Assembly: GCA_965227065.1 (NCBI GenBank)
Contig: CBDDFN010000010.1
Coordinates: forward strand, 62,001 to 126,000
Reading direction: 5' to 3'
From: CBDDFN01 sp965227065
GTDB lineage: Bacteria > Pseudomonadota > Alphaproteobacteria > SPJN01
Length of the DNA: 64,000 nucleotides
Positions within the stretch are counted from its first letter, which is position 1. Each line of letters starts with the position of its first letter. Shown here piece after piece: positions 8,122 to 17,069 of the stretch. Under the pieces are notes generated by a model. The model ran no database searches, was not told where the DNA came from, and was given only the letters and a program-made list of their open reading frames with translations. Position numbers and translations under genes: made by a program.

Positions 8122-9795
8122 ATGAGCACGGATCGTTCGACACTGCGCTGGAATGGCTGGGGCCTGAAATCTGAAGACTACGGCCTTGATGAGCGCGCCG
8201 ATCAGTTCTGGGCGTGGGCGGCCCAGGCTGTGGGCCTCAATAGCCTGCCTGACACCCCCGCGGCCAAACTTGATGACACCGCCCTGCCTGAGATTGCGCT
8301 CAAGCCCGAAATCCTGTCCTCGCTCAAGCGGCTGACGGCCCAAGACCGGGTCAAGATCGATCCCTTTGAACGGGCCTTTCATGCGGTCGGAAAAAGCTAT
8401 CCCGATCTGATCGTGATCCGCTCGGGCAAGCTCGACTTCGCCCCTGATGCGGTGGTCTATCCCGAAACTGAGGATGAGGTTGCCGCGGTGCTCAAACTCG
8501 CACGGGACGAAAATATTGCGGTGGTGCCTTATGGCGGCGGCTCATCCGTGGTGGGCGGCGTCGGCGCGATCAAGGCAGAGGGTCAGGCCGGGGTCATCAC
8601 GCTTGATATGACGCGGATGAACCGGCTTGTCGCGCTTGATGAAGAGGCGATGACGGCGACGCTGGAAGCGGGCATTTACGGCCCTGCCCTTGAAGAAACC
8701 CTGCAGGAACAAGGTTATACGCTGGGCCACTATCCCCAGAGTTTTGAGTTCTCAACCCTTGGCGGGTGGATTGCCGCGCGCGGTGCGGGCCAGCAATCCA
8801 ACAAATATGGCAAGGCCGAAAAATGGCTGGCCTCGGCCCGGCTCGCCACGCCCAATGGTGTGTGGCAGACCGAAAACTTCCCCGCCTCGGCCGCCGGCCC
8901 CAATCTCAACCAGATTGTGGCAGGCCATGAAGGCACGCTGGGGGTCATCACCGAGGCCACGGTGCGCATTCATCAGGTGCCGCAGGTCAAAGATTATCGC
9001 GGCTTCTTTTTCCGCGACTTTTTCGATGGCGTCGCCGCAATCCGCGAAATGGTCCAGTCGGGCCTGCCGATTGCCATGGCACGACTGTCGGACCCCAATG
9101 AAACACATTTCTTCCAGGCCGCCAGCACGGTTGGCACCTCGCGCGAAAAACAATTGCGCTGGATGCTGCGTCTGCTGCGCTGGCGCATCGGTCCCAAGCC
9201 ATGCCTGATGCTGGTTGGCGTTGAAGGACCCGGCCCCAAGGTGGAAGGCACTCGCGATGCGGTGCGGGCCATCGTCAAACGCAATGGCGGATTGCATATG
9301 GGCGAGTTTTTCGGCTCAACCTGGTACAAGCAGCGGTTCCACTCGCCTTATCTGCGCGACCCGATGATGGATCATGGCCTCAGCGTCGATACGCTGGAAA
9401 CCGCCACCCGCTGGTCAAACATGCGCACCCTGTATGATGCGGTGATGACTGCGATCCGCGAGGCGATTAATCAGGTCTGCCCGGACGGGATCACACCGCT
9501 TGTCATGTGCCATGTCAGCCATTCCTATCATGACGGGGCGAGCCTTTATTTCACCTTTGTCTGGCCGCGCGATCTCACCGACCCGCTGGGCCAGTGGCAG
9601 CGCATCAAGGCGGCCGCGTCTGATGCCATCGCCGCCCATGGTGGCACGATCAGCCACCATCACGGGGTCGGCACCGATCACGCCCCATGGTTTGAAGATG
9701 AAAAAGGCGAGATTGGATTGAAGGCGCTCAAAGCTGTCAAACAGTCGGTCGATCCCGACGGCGTTCTCAATCCGGGGAAAAGTTTCTCGCGATAA
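8122..9795 (+). CDS. FAD-binding oxidase, alkylglycerone-phosphate synthase-like
   Basis: A protein of 557 aa. The VAO-type FAD domain is shown by VVPYGGGSSVVGGV near residue 133 and by GHEGTLGVITEATVRIH near 270. The C-terminal cap has SHSYHDGASLYFTF, with the tyrosine conserved in alkylglycerone-phosphate synthases, and the triple histidine HHH (512-514) before GVGTDH. AGPS swaps the acyl chain of acyl-DHAP for an alkyl ether. Bacterial relatives also include D-lactate/glycolate-type oxidases, so ether-lipid synthesis is plausible but not proven. AAGGGGA precedes ATG 8122. It follows the lipid kinase by 11 nt. Confidence 0.82.
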   Translation: MSTDRSTLRWNGWGLKSEDYGLDERADQFWAWAAQAVGLNSLPDTPAAKLDDTALPEIALKPEILSSLKRLTAQDRVKIDPFERAFHAVGKSYPDLIVIRSGKLDFAPDAVVYPETEDEVAAVLKLARDENIAVVPYGGGSSVVGGVGAIKAEGQAGVITLDMTRMNRLVALDEEAMTATLEAGIYGPALEETLQEQGYTLGHYPQSFEFSTLGGWIAARGAGQQSNKYGKAEKWLASARLATPNGVWQTENFPASAAGPNLNQIVAGHEGTLGVITEATVRIHQVPQVKDYRGFFFRDFFDGVAAIREMVQSGLPIAMARLSDPNETHFFQAASTVGTSREKQLRWMLRLLRWRIGPKPCLMLVGVEGPGPKVEGTRDAVRAIVKRNGGLHMGEFFGSTWYKQRFHSPYLRDPMMDHGLSVDTLETATRWSNMRTLYDAVMTAIREAINQVCPDGITPLVMCHVSHSYHDGASLYFTFVWPRDLTDPLGQWQRIKAAASDAIAAHGGTISHHHGVGTDHAPWFEDEKGEIGLKALKAVKQSVDPDGVLNPGKSFSR

Positions 9796-9802
9796 TATTT
9801 CA

Positions 9803-9845
9803 CCGTCATCCCGGCCAAACGCGCAGGCACGAGCCGGGATGACGG
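9803..9845. terminator. Palindromic intergenic element with 13-bp stem between convergent genes
   Basis: Perfect 13-bp arms CCGTCATCCCGGC (9803-9815) and GCCGGGATGACGG (9833-9845) surround a 17-nt loop, between the stops at 9795 and 9859. It is a short version of the repeat family seen at 48221, 61498 and 62274. Its place between convergent genes suits a bidirectional terminator. Confidence 0.7.
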
Positions 9846-9858
9846 CGAGGGATGAAAG

Positions 9859-10431
9859 TTAAAACCCCCCGCCCTGATCAAGCCAGGCAAGCTCGGCCAT
9901 GGTGCTGTCGCGCCCCAATGCCTTGTTGCGATGGGGGAAGCGGCCGAATTTCTCGATCACCTCAAGATGTTTTTCGGCAAACAGAATGGCGCTGGGCTCG
10001 CCCACACGCTCGCGCATATAGGCCAGTGCGGTGATCTGGTCTTGCAGGTCTTCGGAATGCTCAAACGGCATATAGATGAACTGGCGGCGCTCACGCTCAA
10101 TCTCCATATCCAGACCGCTGGCGATTGTGTTGCGCGCGATCGAGCGGGCCTTGTCATCCTGGGCAAAGGCGCGTGCCGAGCGGCGATTGAGATTGCGCGA
10201 GAATTGATCGAGCAGAATGATCAGCGCCAACGCGCCATCGGGCCGGTCGGCCCAATTGTCGAGATGGCCCGCACACGCTTGTTCCCACAGCTCCGCAAAC
10301 TGGCTGCGGATCAGATCATCAAACGTGTCTGAGGCCTCCCACCAATGGGCGCGGCTGCCATCAGCAAACCAGAAATCGAGCACGTCGACCGGCGAGACCT
10401 GGTCGAGCGGCGGGAAATTATCGTTCATCAA
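9859..10431 (-). CDS. DUF924 family protein
   Basis: A cytoplasmic, all-helical protein of 190 aa. DVLDFWFADGSRAHWW at the N-terminus and LALIILLDQFSRNLNR near residue 70 are the DUF924 signature; GRFPHRNKALGR is near the C-terminus. The fold is TPR-like. The biochemical function is unknown, so none is assigned. The gene stands alone between the palindromic element and the downstream end of an acyl-CoA ligase pair. Confidence 0.85.
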   Translation of the reverse strand: MMNDNFPPLDQVSPVDVLDFWFADGSRAHWWEASDTFDDLIRSQFAELWEQACAGHLDNWADRPDGALALIILLDQFSRNLNRRSARAFAQDDKARSIARNTIASGLDMEIERERRQFIYMPFEHSEDLQDQITALAYMRERVGEPSAILFAEKHLEVIEKFGRFPHRNKALGRDSTMAELAWLDQGGGF

Positions 10432-10487
10432 CCACCCCGGACCCTCTTAGGAACCGGGGCCGAGCCTAAAGAGCTTGGCCCGCCTAA

Positions 10488-12314
10488 TCAATCGATGACA
10501 AGCACTTGACTGTCAGGCGCGTCTGCGTAAAGCCGCTCCACCCAGTCGGCACGGTTTTGCAAGGCTGCGCGCTGGTTGATATAGCCCTTGTCGGTCAGCT
10601 CATGGCCATCAACGCTGGGTGGAGTATCAAGCACCAGCAGGCGTTTCACCTGATTGGATGAACCGGGGTTCTGCGCATTATAGGCCGCGATCTGGTCCTT
10701 GAGCGCCGCGCACAAATCAGCCTCGCCGAGCCCCTGCACCTTGTCATCATTGAGCCAGACAAGCGCACCGACAAAATCCCGGTCATGGCCGGTGATCACC
10801 GCATCGCGCAGATAAGGCGAACAGGCCGCCAGAAGCGCGACACGCAAGCGGCCAACCTGCACCCAGGTCCCCGTTAGAAGCTTGAACTCCTCGGCCACGC
10901 GGCCTTCAAATTTGAGGCCCAGTTCGGGCTTGTCGGGATCCACGAAAGAGCCCGCGTCGCCGATGCGGTAAAAGCCCTGTTCGTCAAAGGCTTCTTTTGT
11001 CAGATCAGGACGGCCAAAATAGCCCGGCGTCACGCACGGTCCGCGAAAGCGCAGCTCATAGACATCGCCATGGGGCACCATTTTGACTTCCGCGCCGGGA
11101 AAAGGCAGGCCGACCAGCCCGACCCGGTCGGTCTCAAACCAGGTCGAGGTGATGGCAGGCCCGGTCTCGGTCGCGCCATAGCCGGTCATGAACAGGATGC
11201 GGTTGCCGGTTTCGGCAATGGCGATCTGTTGCATACGGTCGGCCAGATCGGTCGGCAGCGCCGCGCCGCCATAGCTCAACCCCTCCAGCGCGGAGAAGAA
11301 ATTTGTACGCAACTCCGTATCCTCTTCCAGTGCGCTGACCAGCATGCCAAAGGCGCTCGGCGTCGAGGAATACAGCGTTGGCGCAATCTCTTTGAGATTA
11401 TGCAGCGTCTCGCCAAACTGGCCGGGCAAGGGACGACCGGCATCAATATAAAAGCTGCCGCCCTTGAGCAGCGTGCCGTTCAGATTGGAATTGCCGCCAA
11501 AAGCGTGCGACCAGGGCAACCAGTCGAGAAACTTGTAGGCTGCGCCGTCGGCCTTGAACCGCCGCACGCTGGCCGCCATGGTGATTGCCGCGACCATCAT
11601 GCCCTGGCTTTGAATGACGCCCTTGGGCATGCCGGTAGAGCCCGACGTGAACAGCACCTTGCCGACCGTGGACGGGCTGATCTCGAAGATTGAGCGCGTC
11701 ACCATGCTGGTCGCCTCAGGGGCAAACAGATCATCAAAGGCGACACTGGCAATATCATCCGGCGTGGGTGTCACCGCGATGACGGTGGTGTCTGACAGAT
11801 CAAGCGCGCGCAGCGCATCAGCATATTTCGCCCCGTCCTGAACGAAGACGGCCTTGGGCCTGGTCAGCGCAAACACATGTTTGAGTTTCTCATGGGTTTT
11901 TGATTGCAGCGAAAAGCCCGGCGAAACCGGTGCCACCGCAATCTGCGCGGCGTAAGCGCCAAACATCAGCAAAGCGTGATCGAGCGAATTTTCCGACAGG
12001 ATCAAGATCACATCGCCCGCACCCCAACCCCGATCCAGCAAGCCCTGCGCCAGACGCACCGCGCCATCATGCATCTGCCCGTACGTCAGCCGGTTCCAAT
12101 CGCCGGGACTGCCATCGGTGCGCCGCGCCCGTTCGGCCACAAAGGTCACGTCGGGGGTTTCCTCCGCGTGATTTTCAAGAATGGCAAACAGATTTGGCGC
12201 AAGGGGGTCGCACGCATTCAAGACCGAGAACAGCACGCTGCCATCGGCCGCATGCTCAATCTCGATCTCGGGTTCGGGAAAGTCGATTGGCCGGAACGGC
12301 GGACGGGCCGCCAT
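10488..12314 (-). CDS. AMP-binding acyl-CoA ligase, feruloyl-CoA synthetase-like
   Basis: An ANL-superfamily adenylating enzyme of 608 aa. The phosphate loop LFTSGSTGMPKGV is near residue 220 and GYGATETGP near 380. The C-terminal end has ELTDKGYINQ, as in feruloyl-CoA synthetases, in place of the PSGK motif of fatty-acyl ligases. It likely activates an aromatic or other carboxylic acid with ATP and CoA. Its ATG shares one base with the TGA of the upstream ligase (TGATG at 12312-12316), indicating coupled translation. No hydratase/aldolase for feruloyl-CoA lies alongside, so the substrate is uncertain. Confidence 0.82.
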   Translation of the reverse strand: MAARPPFRPIDFPEPEIEIEHAADGSVLFSVLNACDPLAPNLFAILENHAEETPDVTFVAERARRTDGSPGDWNRLTYGQMHDGAVRLAQGLLDRGWGAGDVILILSENSLDHALLMFGAYAAQIAVAPVSPGFSLQSKTHEKLKHVFALTRPKAVFVQDGAKYADALRALDLSDTTVIAVTPTPDDIASVAFDDLFAPEATSMVTRSIFEISPSTVGKVLFTSGSTGMPKGVIQSQGMMVAAITMAASVRRFKADGAAYKFLDWLPWSHAFGGNSNLNGTLLKGGSFYIDAGRPLPGQFGETLHNLKEIAPTLYSSTPSAFGMLVSALEEDTELRTNFFSALEGLSYGGAALPTDLADRMQQIAIAETGNRILFMTGYGATETGPAITSTWFETDRVGLVGLPFPGAEVKMVPHGDVYELRFRGPCVTPGYFGRPDLTKEAFDEQGFYRIGDAGSFVDPDKPELGLKFEGRVAEEFKLLTGTWVQVGRLRVALLAACSPYLRDAVITGHDRDFVGALVWLNDDKVQGLGEADLCAALKDQIAAYNAQNPGSSNQVKRLLVLDTPPSVDGHELTDKGYINQRAALQNRADWVERLYADAPDSQVLVID

Positions 12315-13885
12315 CAGCTGACCTGCCGGTCACGGCCTTCCCAGAAGGGCGCACGCAGCTCGCGGCGCAGCACCTTGCCCGAGGGATTGCGCGGCAAAAC
12401 CTCAATAAAGTCGACCGATTTCGGCACTTTGTAGCCGGCAATATTTTCCTTGGCGAAGGCAATCACCTCTTCAGCGCTGACCTCTTCGCCGGGAACCTTC
12501 ACCACAATGGCGTGGACCGCCTCGCCCCATTTTTCGCTGGGGATGCCGACAACGGCGACATCGGCCACTTTGGGATGGCTGAACAAGGCATTCTCGACCT
12601 CGGCGGGATAGACATTCTCGCCCCCCGACACGATCATGTCTTTCACCCGGTCGTGAATGTAGAGATAGCCTTCCTCATCGAAATAGCCCGCATCGCCTGA
12701 GCGGAACCAGCCCTCACCGTCAATCGCCTCGGCGGTTGCTTCGGCGCGGTTCCAATAGCCTTTCATGACGGCGGTGTGGCGGATGAGGATTTCCCCCACC
12801 GCGCCTTGAGGCACGTCATTGCCATCATCATCGACACAGCGGATTTCCGCGCCCGGATTGGGCTTGCCGCACGAGCGCAGCTTGCCGCGTTCGGGCGCAT
12901 GGTCCTCATCAGGCAGATAGGTGGCCGAGCCGGTGGTTTCGGTCAGCCCGTACACTTGCGTGAACGGACAGCCGAACCGCGCCTTGGCCTGTTCCAGCAA
13001 ATCCTGAGCAATCGGGGAGGCGCCATACACCACCATGCGGATCGAACTTAAATCCGCGCCCTCGCAGCGCGGATGGGCCAGCACAAACAGGATAACGGCG
13101 GGAACCAGGAACATGATCGAGATTTTGTGCTTCTCGATCAGCTCGATGATCACGCCGGGATCGACATCTTTCAAAATCACATTGGTCGTGCCTTGCGACA
13201 ACCCCAACAGACCGACATTCACACCGGCCACGTGAAACAAAGGCATGCAGACAAAATTGACATCGTCCTTGTCCCAGTCTGCCCAGCCTGATTCCACCGC
13301 CTGGGAGAACACAGCTCGGTAATTGTCATTGGTGAGCTGCACGCCCTTGGGATGACCCGTGGTGCCCGACGTATAGAGCTGAATGATGTCATCATCACCC
13401 GCCACCGGCAGCATGGGGTCGGTGTCAGACTGGCCCGCGCGCCAGTCTTCAAAGGCATCCCATTCGGGATGGCCGCCATCAATGGCGATGATCTTCTTCA
13501 AGGTCGGGACATTGCCTGCAATCTGGGCGATCAAATCGGCGAAATCCGCACCGACAAACAGAATCTCAACCTTGGCGTCATTGAGGACATATTCGACTTC
13601 GGGCGCCGCCAGCCGCCAATTGACACCAACCAGCACGCCGCGCGCCTTGAGCGCCCCCAGCACAATTTCAATATAGCTGTCGGAGTTCTTGCCCATCGCA
13701 CCGACACGCGCATCGGGTTTGATGCCTTCGGCAATCAGGCCATTGGCGACTTTGGAGGCGCGGATATCCAGTTCACCATAGGTGGTTTCCCGGTCACCGA
13801 AAATCTGCGCCACGACATCGGGCTGGCGGGCGGCCATCACGCGAGAAATGTCGGCCATGGCCTGAATGGCATCAAGATCAATCAT
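12314..13885 (-). CDS. Fatty-acyl-CoA ligase (long-chain acyl-CoA synthetase)
   Basis: A class I adenylate-forming ligase of 523 aa. LYTSGTTGHPKGVQLTN is near residue 165 and VYGLTETTG near 310. The hinge and C-terminal domain show SGDAGYFDEEGYLYIHDR and GGENVYPAEVE, with catalytic RNPSGKVLRREL near the C-terminus. It forms acyl-CoA from a fatty acid, ATP and CoA. ATG 13885 is chosen for GGGAGGAA 4 nt upstream. It forms a two-gene coupled unit with the feruloyl-CoA-synthetase-like ligase. Chain-length preference cannot be read from sequence. Confidence 0.87.
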   Translation of the reverse strand: MIDLDAIQAMADISRVMAARQPDVVAQIFGDRETTYGELDIRASKVANGLIAEGIKPDARVGAMGKNSDSYIEIVLGALKARGVLVGVNWRLAAPEVEYVLNDAKVEILFVGADFADLIAQIAGNVPTLKKIIAIDGGHPEWDAFEDWRAGQSDTDPMLPVAGDDDIIQLYTSGTTGHPKGVQLTNDNYRAVFSQAVESGWADWDKDDVNFVCMPLFHVAGVNVGLLGLSQGTTNVILKDVDPGVIIELIEKHKISIMFLVPAVILFVLAHPRCEGADLSSIRMVVYGASPIAQDLLEQAKARFGCPFTQVYGLTETTGSATYLPDEDHAPERGKLRSCGKPNPGAEIRCVDDDGNDVPQGAVGEILIRHTAVMKGYWNRAEATAEAIDGEGWFRSGDAGYFDEEGYLYIHDRVKDMIVSGGENVYPAEVENALFSHPKVADVAVVGIPSEKWGEAVHAIVVKVPGEEVSAEEVIAFAKENIAGYKVPKSVDFIEVLPRNPSGKVLRRELRAPFWEGRDRQVS

Positions 13886-14011
13886 CGGTTCCTCCCCGGG
13901 CATCAACTTTGTATGGCGCGCAGTTTAGCCTCCCCGAAAAGGGGTGCAAGCCGGATCGGCCTCGCTATGCTAGTTTTCCTGTGCAAACCATGAACAAACA
14001 GGCTGGCTGTT

Positions 14012-14905
14012 ATGACAAATGCGACGTCCCTCATCCTTCACCACTATGACACCTCTCCTTTCGCCGAAAAGGCACGGGTGGGGCTCGGTCTGAAGGGTCT
14101 CAACTGGTACGGCGTCGACATCCCCGTCGCCATGCCCAAACCGGACCTGACGCCGCTGACCGGCGGGTATCGCAAAACGCCTGTCCTGCAGATCGGCGCT
14201 GACATCTATTGCGACACCAAGCTGATTTTTGACGAACTTGAGCAGCGCTTTCCCAAGCCGAGCTATTACCCGGCGGGCAATCGCGGCCTTGTCCAGATGA
14301 TGGGCCGGTTCTGTGACGGGCCGTGGTTTCAACAGTCGGTCGCGATGATCTTCGGCACGATCGGGGATTTCGTTCCCGACGATTTCAAGAAAGACCGGGA
14401 ACAGCTCATGGGCCGGGCCTTCGACACGGATGCGATGAAGGCCGCATTGCCGCTGGTGCGCGAACAGCTTGCCGTGTCGTTTGGCTGGCTTGATCAACAA
14501 CTGGCCGATGGCCGGGATTTCGTGGAAGGTCCTGCACCGGGTCTTGCCGACCTGCACGCCTATCTCAATGTCTGGTTTTTGGGGGCCACCGTCTCCCAGG
14601 AACTTGTGCCGCTGTTAACCCCCACTGTGTCGGCCTGGGCAGAACGGATGGCGGGTCTTGGTCATGGTCAAAAAACCGTGCTGCCCGCCGCCGATGCGCT
14701 CGCCATCGCCAAGGACGCCTCGCCCAGCGTGACGGGCGAGGGACCCCAGGTCACCGTGATGGCTGATGATTATGGCAAGGACCCGGTTCAGGGCATGTTG
14801 GTCGCCGACACGACCGAGCGGACAGTGCTGCTGCGCGAGGATGACACGCTGGGCCAGATTGCCGTTCATTTCCCGAAGTCAGGTTTTGTGGTGATCCGCT
14901 CATGA
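14012..14905 (+). CDS. Glutathione S-transferase family protein with C-terminal extension
   Basis: A protein of 297 aa. The N-terminal thioredoxin-like GST domain (about 1-85) starts LILHHYDTSPFAEKARVGLG, with a serine-proline active-site region and a helical continuation (about 95-215). A further 75 or so residues, beta-rich by appearance (QVTVMADDYGKDPVQGML onward), are longer than the usual GST length of 200-230. The start at 14012 has only a weak ribosome site. The last 4 nt (ATGA) overlap the next GST gene, so both are translated together. Confidence 0.8.
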   Translation: MTNATSLILHHYDTSPFAEKARVGLGLKGLNWYGVDIPVAMPKPDLTPLTGGYRKTPVLQIGADIYCDTKLIFDELEQRFPKPSYYPAGNRGLVQMMGRFCDGPWFQQSVAMIFGTIGDFVPDDFKKDREQLMGRAFDTDAMKAALPLVREQLAVSFGWLDQQLADGRDFVEGPAPGLADLHAYLNVWFLGATVSQELVPLLTPTVSAWAERMAGLGHGQKTVLPAADALAIAKDASPSVTGEGPQVTVMADDYGKDPVQGMLVADTTERTVLLREDDTLGQIAVHFPKSGFVVIRS

Positions 14906-15552
14906 CCGAACCGCTTCATTTTTACGGCACGCAGATTTCGACCTATATGCGCATCGTCTCCATGGTGGCCGAAGAAAAAGGCGCGGCTTATGAGGTCCAC
15001 CCGACCGACCCCAAATCGGCAGAGCATCGCAAGCGCCACCCGTTTGGCCGCTCCCCCGCGCTTGAGTGGCAAAGCCCCGAAGGGCCGGTCAGCCTGTTTG
15101 AAAGTGCGGCCATCGGCCAGTTCATCGATGACACATTTGGCGATCCGGGATTGCTGCAAACCCACGATCCGTTGACCCGGGCACATATGCGCCGCTGGAT
15201 CGGCATGGTGGATCAATATTATTTCCCGGTGTTCGAGCATGAATTTTTCCAGCCCGTACTGATTGCGCGCCTCACCGGGCAGGAGCCTGATCTGGAACGC
15301 GCGCGCCGCGCGCTTGGCCCCATGGGATTGCTGCTGGATGTGGTCGAGCGCGAGCTTGAAGCCAAACCCTGGCTGGCGGGAACACAATTTTCCATGGCCG
15401 ATCTGTGGCTGGGCAGCGCGCTTGAACCCTTCCGGTTGACCAACGCCACCCATGCGCTGATCACAGGCCGGACCAATCTGTCGGCCTGGTTCGATCAGAT
15501 TGCCGCCCGGCCGTCTTTTGCGGCGACGGAGCCCAAATTTGATGAGATCTAG
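14902..15552 (+). CDS. Glutathione S-transferase family protein
   Basis: A GST of 216 aa and standard length. The N-terminal thioredoxin-like domain contains GTQISTYMRIVSMVAEEKG and the glutathione-contact region FESAAIGQFIDD near residue 68. The C-terminal helical domain has FSMADLWLGSALEP, equivalent to the conserved N-capping box. It conjugates or reduces an unknown electrophile using glutathione. It is coupled to the upstream GST by an ATGA overlap. Its TAG stop sits in a CTAG shared with the stop of the convergent WS/DGAT gene. Confidence 0.85.
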   Translation: MTEPLHFYGTQISTYMRIVSMVAEEKGAAYEVHPTDPKSAEHRKRHPFGRSPALEWQSPEGPVSLFESAAIGQFIDDTFGDPGLLQTHDPLTRAHMRRWIGMVDQYYFPVFEHEFFQPVLIARLTGQEPDLERARRALGPMGLLLDVVERELEAKPWLAGTQFSMADLWLGSALEPFRLTNATHALITGRTNLSAWFDQIAARPSFAATEPKFDEI

Positions 15553-16976
15553 GCGACCTTGCGGGCTTTGCCCGTTTTGAGGGGCGGCAAGGCGGCATCA
15601 AGCGCGTTCAGTTCCGCGCGGAACAAATCGGCCAGCTCATCGGGATTGTCGAGCGCATCGGGACAGCCCAACAGCGTGACATAAAGCCGGTCGCGATAGC
15701 TTTGCGCAGCGATATTGAGCGCCTGGCCTGGCAACAACCAGGCCAGCGGCCAGTTGGCGATCATTTCCGCGCCCGCCACATAAAGCGGTTTGGACACCCC
15801 GACAATATTGGACACCACCAGATTGCCCAACATGGGCCGGTGCTTGCCTGCCAGTTCAAGCCGGCCATAGGCACCGACCAGTCCGCGCAGAATGGCCGGT
15901 GCACCGAGCACCGAATAATGCGCAAAGGGCGCGCCTTCATCCTGTTCAAACGCTGCCCGGCCACTTTCCACCGAGGCTTTGATCGCCTCCAGCCGGTCGA
16001 GCGGGTCTTCAAGATCGGTCGCCAGTGACACCAGAATGACCGACAGGCGGTCTTCGACCGTGCCGTCATTGGGATCGCGGGTGGAATACGGGCTCAACGC
16101 CGTCATCGCCTTGTCGGGCAAGCCATCGCGGCCCAGCAAATAGCGGCGCACCGCTCCGCCCGCGGCGCTCAAAACAATGTCGGTCACCCCCGCATCGCCG
16201 CGTGTGGCCAGGGATTTGGCAAGATCAAGTGGCAGGTCAAACAGGCTCATGGTGCGCTGATCACTGACCGGGGCGTTAAACAGGCTGTTGGGTCCCATCA
16301 GCTGGGCAAACTGGTCGGTCCGGGTGATGGCAACCTTGCCCATGCGCAAGGCTGCGCGGGCAATGGATGGCAGCGCGCGGGCCGTCCGGCCCGGCGTTTC
16401 AAGCATATTCCACGCCACCCGCGAGACTGATGATAAAAAGCCGGGATCGCGCTCGCCTTCCCAGTCATCGACACCGGCCACCATGGGTTCGGGATGCGGT
16501 GCCAGATCGCACAGAATGCGCAAGGTGGACTGGCCGCCATCATTGTCGGTCACCGCATGGTGCAGCTTGACGTAAAGCGCCGCGCGTCCGCCCGCCATGC
16601 CTTCAAGCACATGGATTTCCCATAAGGGTTTGGCGTGGCTCAGCGGCTTGGCGTGTTCAGCTTCCACCAGCGCGATGGCATCATAAAGACCGGCCGAACG
16701 CGGCAATTGATGGCTGATAATATGGTTTTTCAGCTCAAAGCCCGCATCTTCGATCCACACAGGATGGTCGAGATTGAGCGGCGTGTAGCTCAACCGCCGC
16801 CGGAAAGCGGGGACGAGATGAAGCCGGGCGCCGATTTGTGCGGTAATTGCGGATGCAAAGCCACCGCTCTCCAGCCGTTCAGGCAATTTGAAGAGCTGCA
16901 GCGCGCCAACATGCATTGGCGTCTGATCTGTCTCAAGATAGAGCCAAGTCGCATCGAACCCGTTCACAGGTTCCAT
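15549..16976 (-). CDS. Wax ester synthase / diacylglycerol acyltransferase (WS/DGAT) family
   Basis: A protein of 475 aa of the WS/DGAT family, which esterifies acyl-CoA to alcohols or diacylglycerol to form storage lipids. The acyltransferase motif is at residues 139-148 as HHAVTDNDGG: the HHxxxD core is present, but the glycine normally following the aspartate is Asn145. PLWEIHVLEG at 117 matches the family, and the C-terminal NIVG region is a divergent form of the usual NVPGP-type motif. AGGAGG lies 8 nt before ATG 16976. It is probably co-transcribed with the upstream acyl-CoA ligase. Confidence 0.85.
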   Translation of the reverse strand: MEPVNGFDATWLYLETDQTPMHVGALQLFKLPERLESGGFASAITAQIGARLHLVPAFRRRLSYTPLNLDHPVWIEDAGFELKNHIISHQLPRSAGLYDAIALVEAEHAKPLSHAKPLWEIHVLEGMAGGRAALYVKLHHAVTDNDGGQSTLRILCDLAPHPEPMVAGVDDWEGERDPGFLSSVSRVAWNMLETPGRTARALPSIARAALRMGKVAITRTDQFAQLMGPNSLFNAPVSDQRTMSLFDLPLDLAKSLATRGDAGVTDIVLSAAGGAVRRYLLGRDGLPDKAMTALSPYSTRDPNDGTVEDRLSVILVSLATDLEDPLDRLEAIKASVESGRAAFEQDEGAPFAHYSVLGAPAILRGLVGAYGRLELAGKHRPMLGNLVVSNIVGVSKPLYVAGAEMIANWPLAWLLPGQALNIAAQSYRDRLYVTLLGCPDALDNPDELADLFRAELNALDAALPPLKTGKARKVA

Positions 16977-17016
16977 GACCGGTGCCTCCTGTTCTTCGCA
17001 CGCTTGTTGGGAAATT

Positions 17017-17044
17017 GGCCGCCCTAGCCCCCGCAGGGCAGGCC
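17017..17044 (-). promoter_or_regulatory. Hairpin between the acyl-CoA ligase and WS/DGAT genes
   Basis: GGCCGCCCT (17017-17025) pairs with AGGGCAGGCC (17035-17044) with a single-base bulge. It lies in the 93-nt gap after the ligase stop (17070) and before the WS/DGAT start (16976). There is no T-tract on the minus strand, so it may be an mRNA-processing or attenuating hairpin rather than a full terminator. Confidence 0.35.
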
Positions 17045-17069
17045 TTCCCGGTCCGTCTTATGCGGCGTG

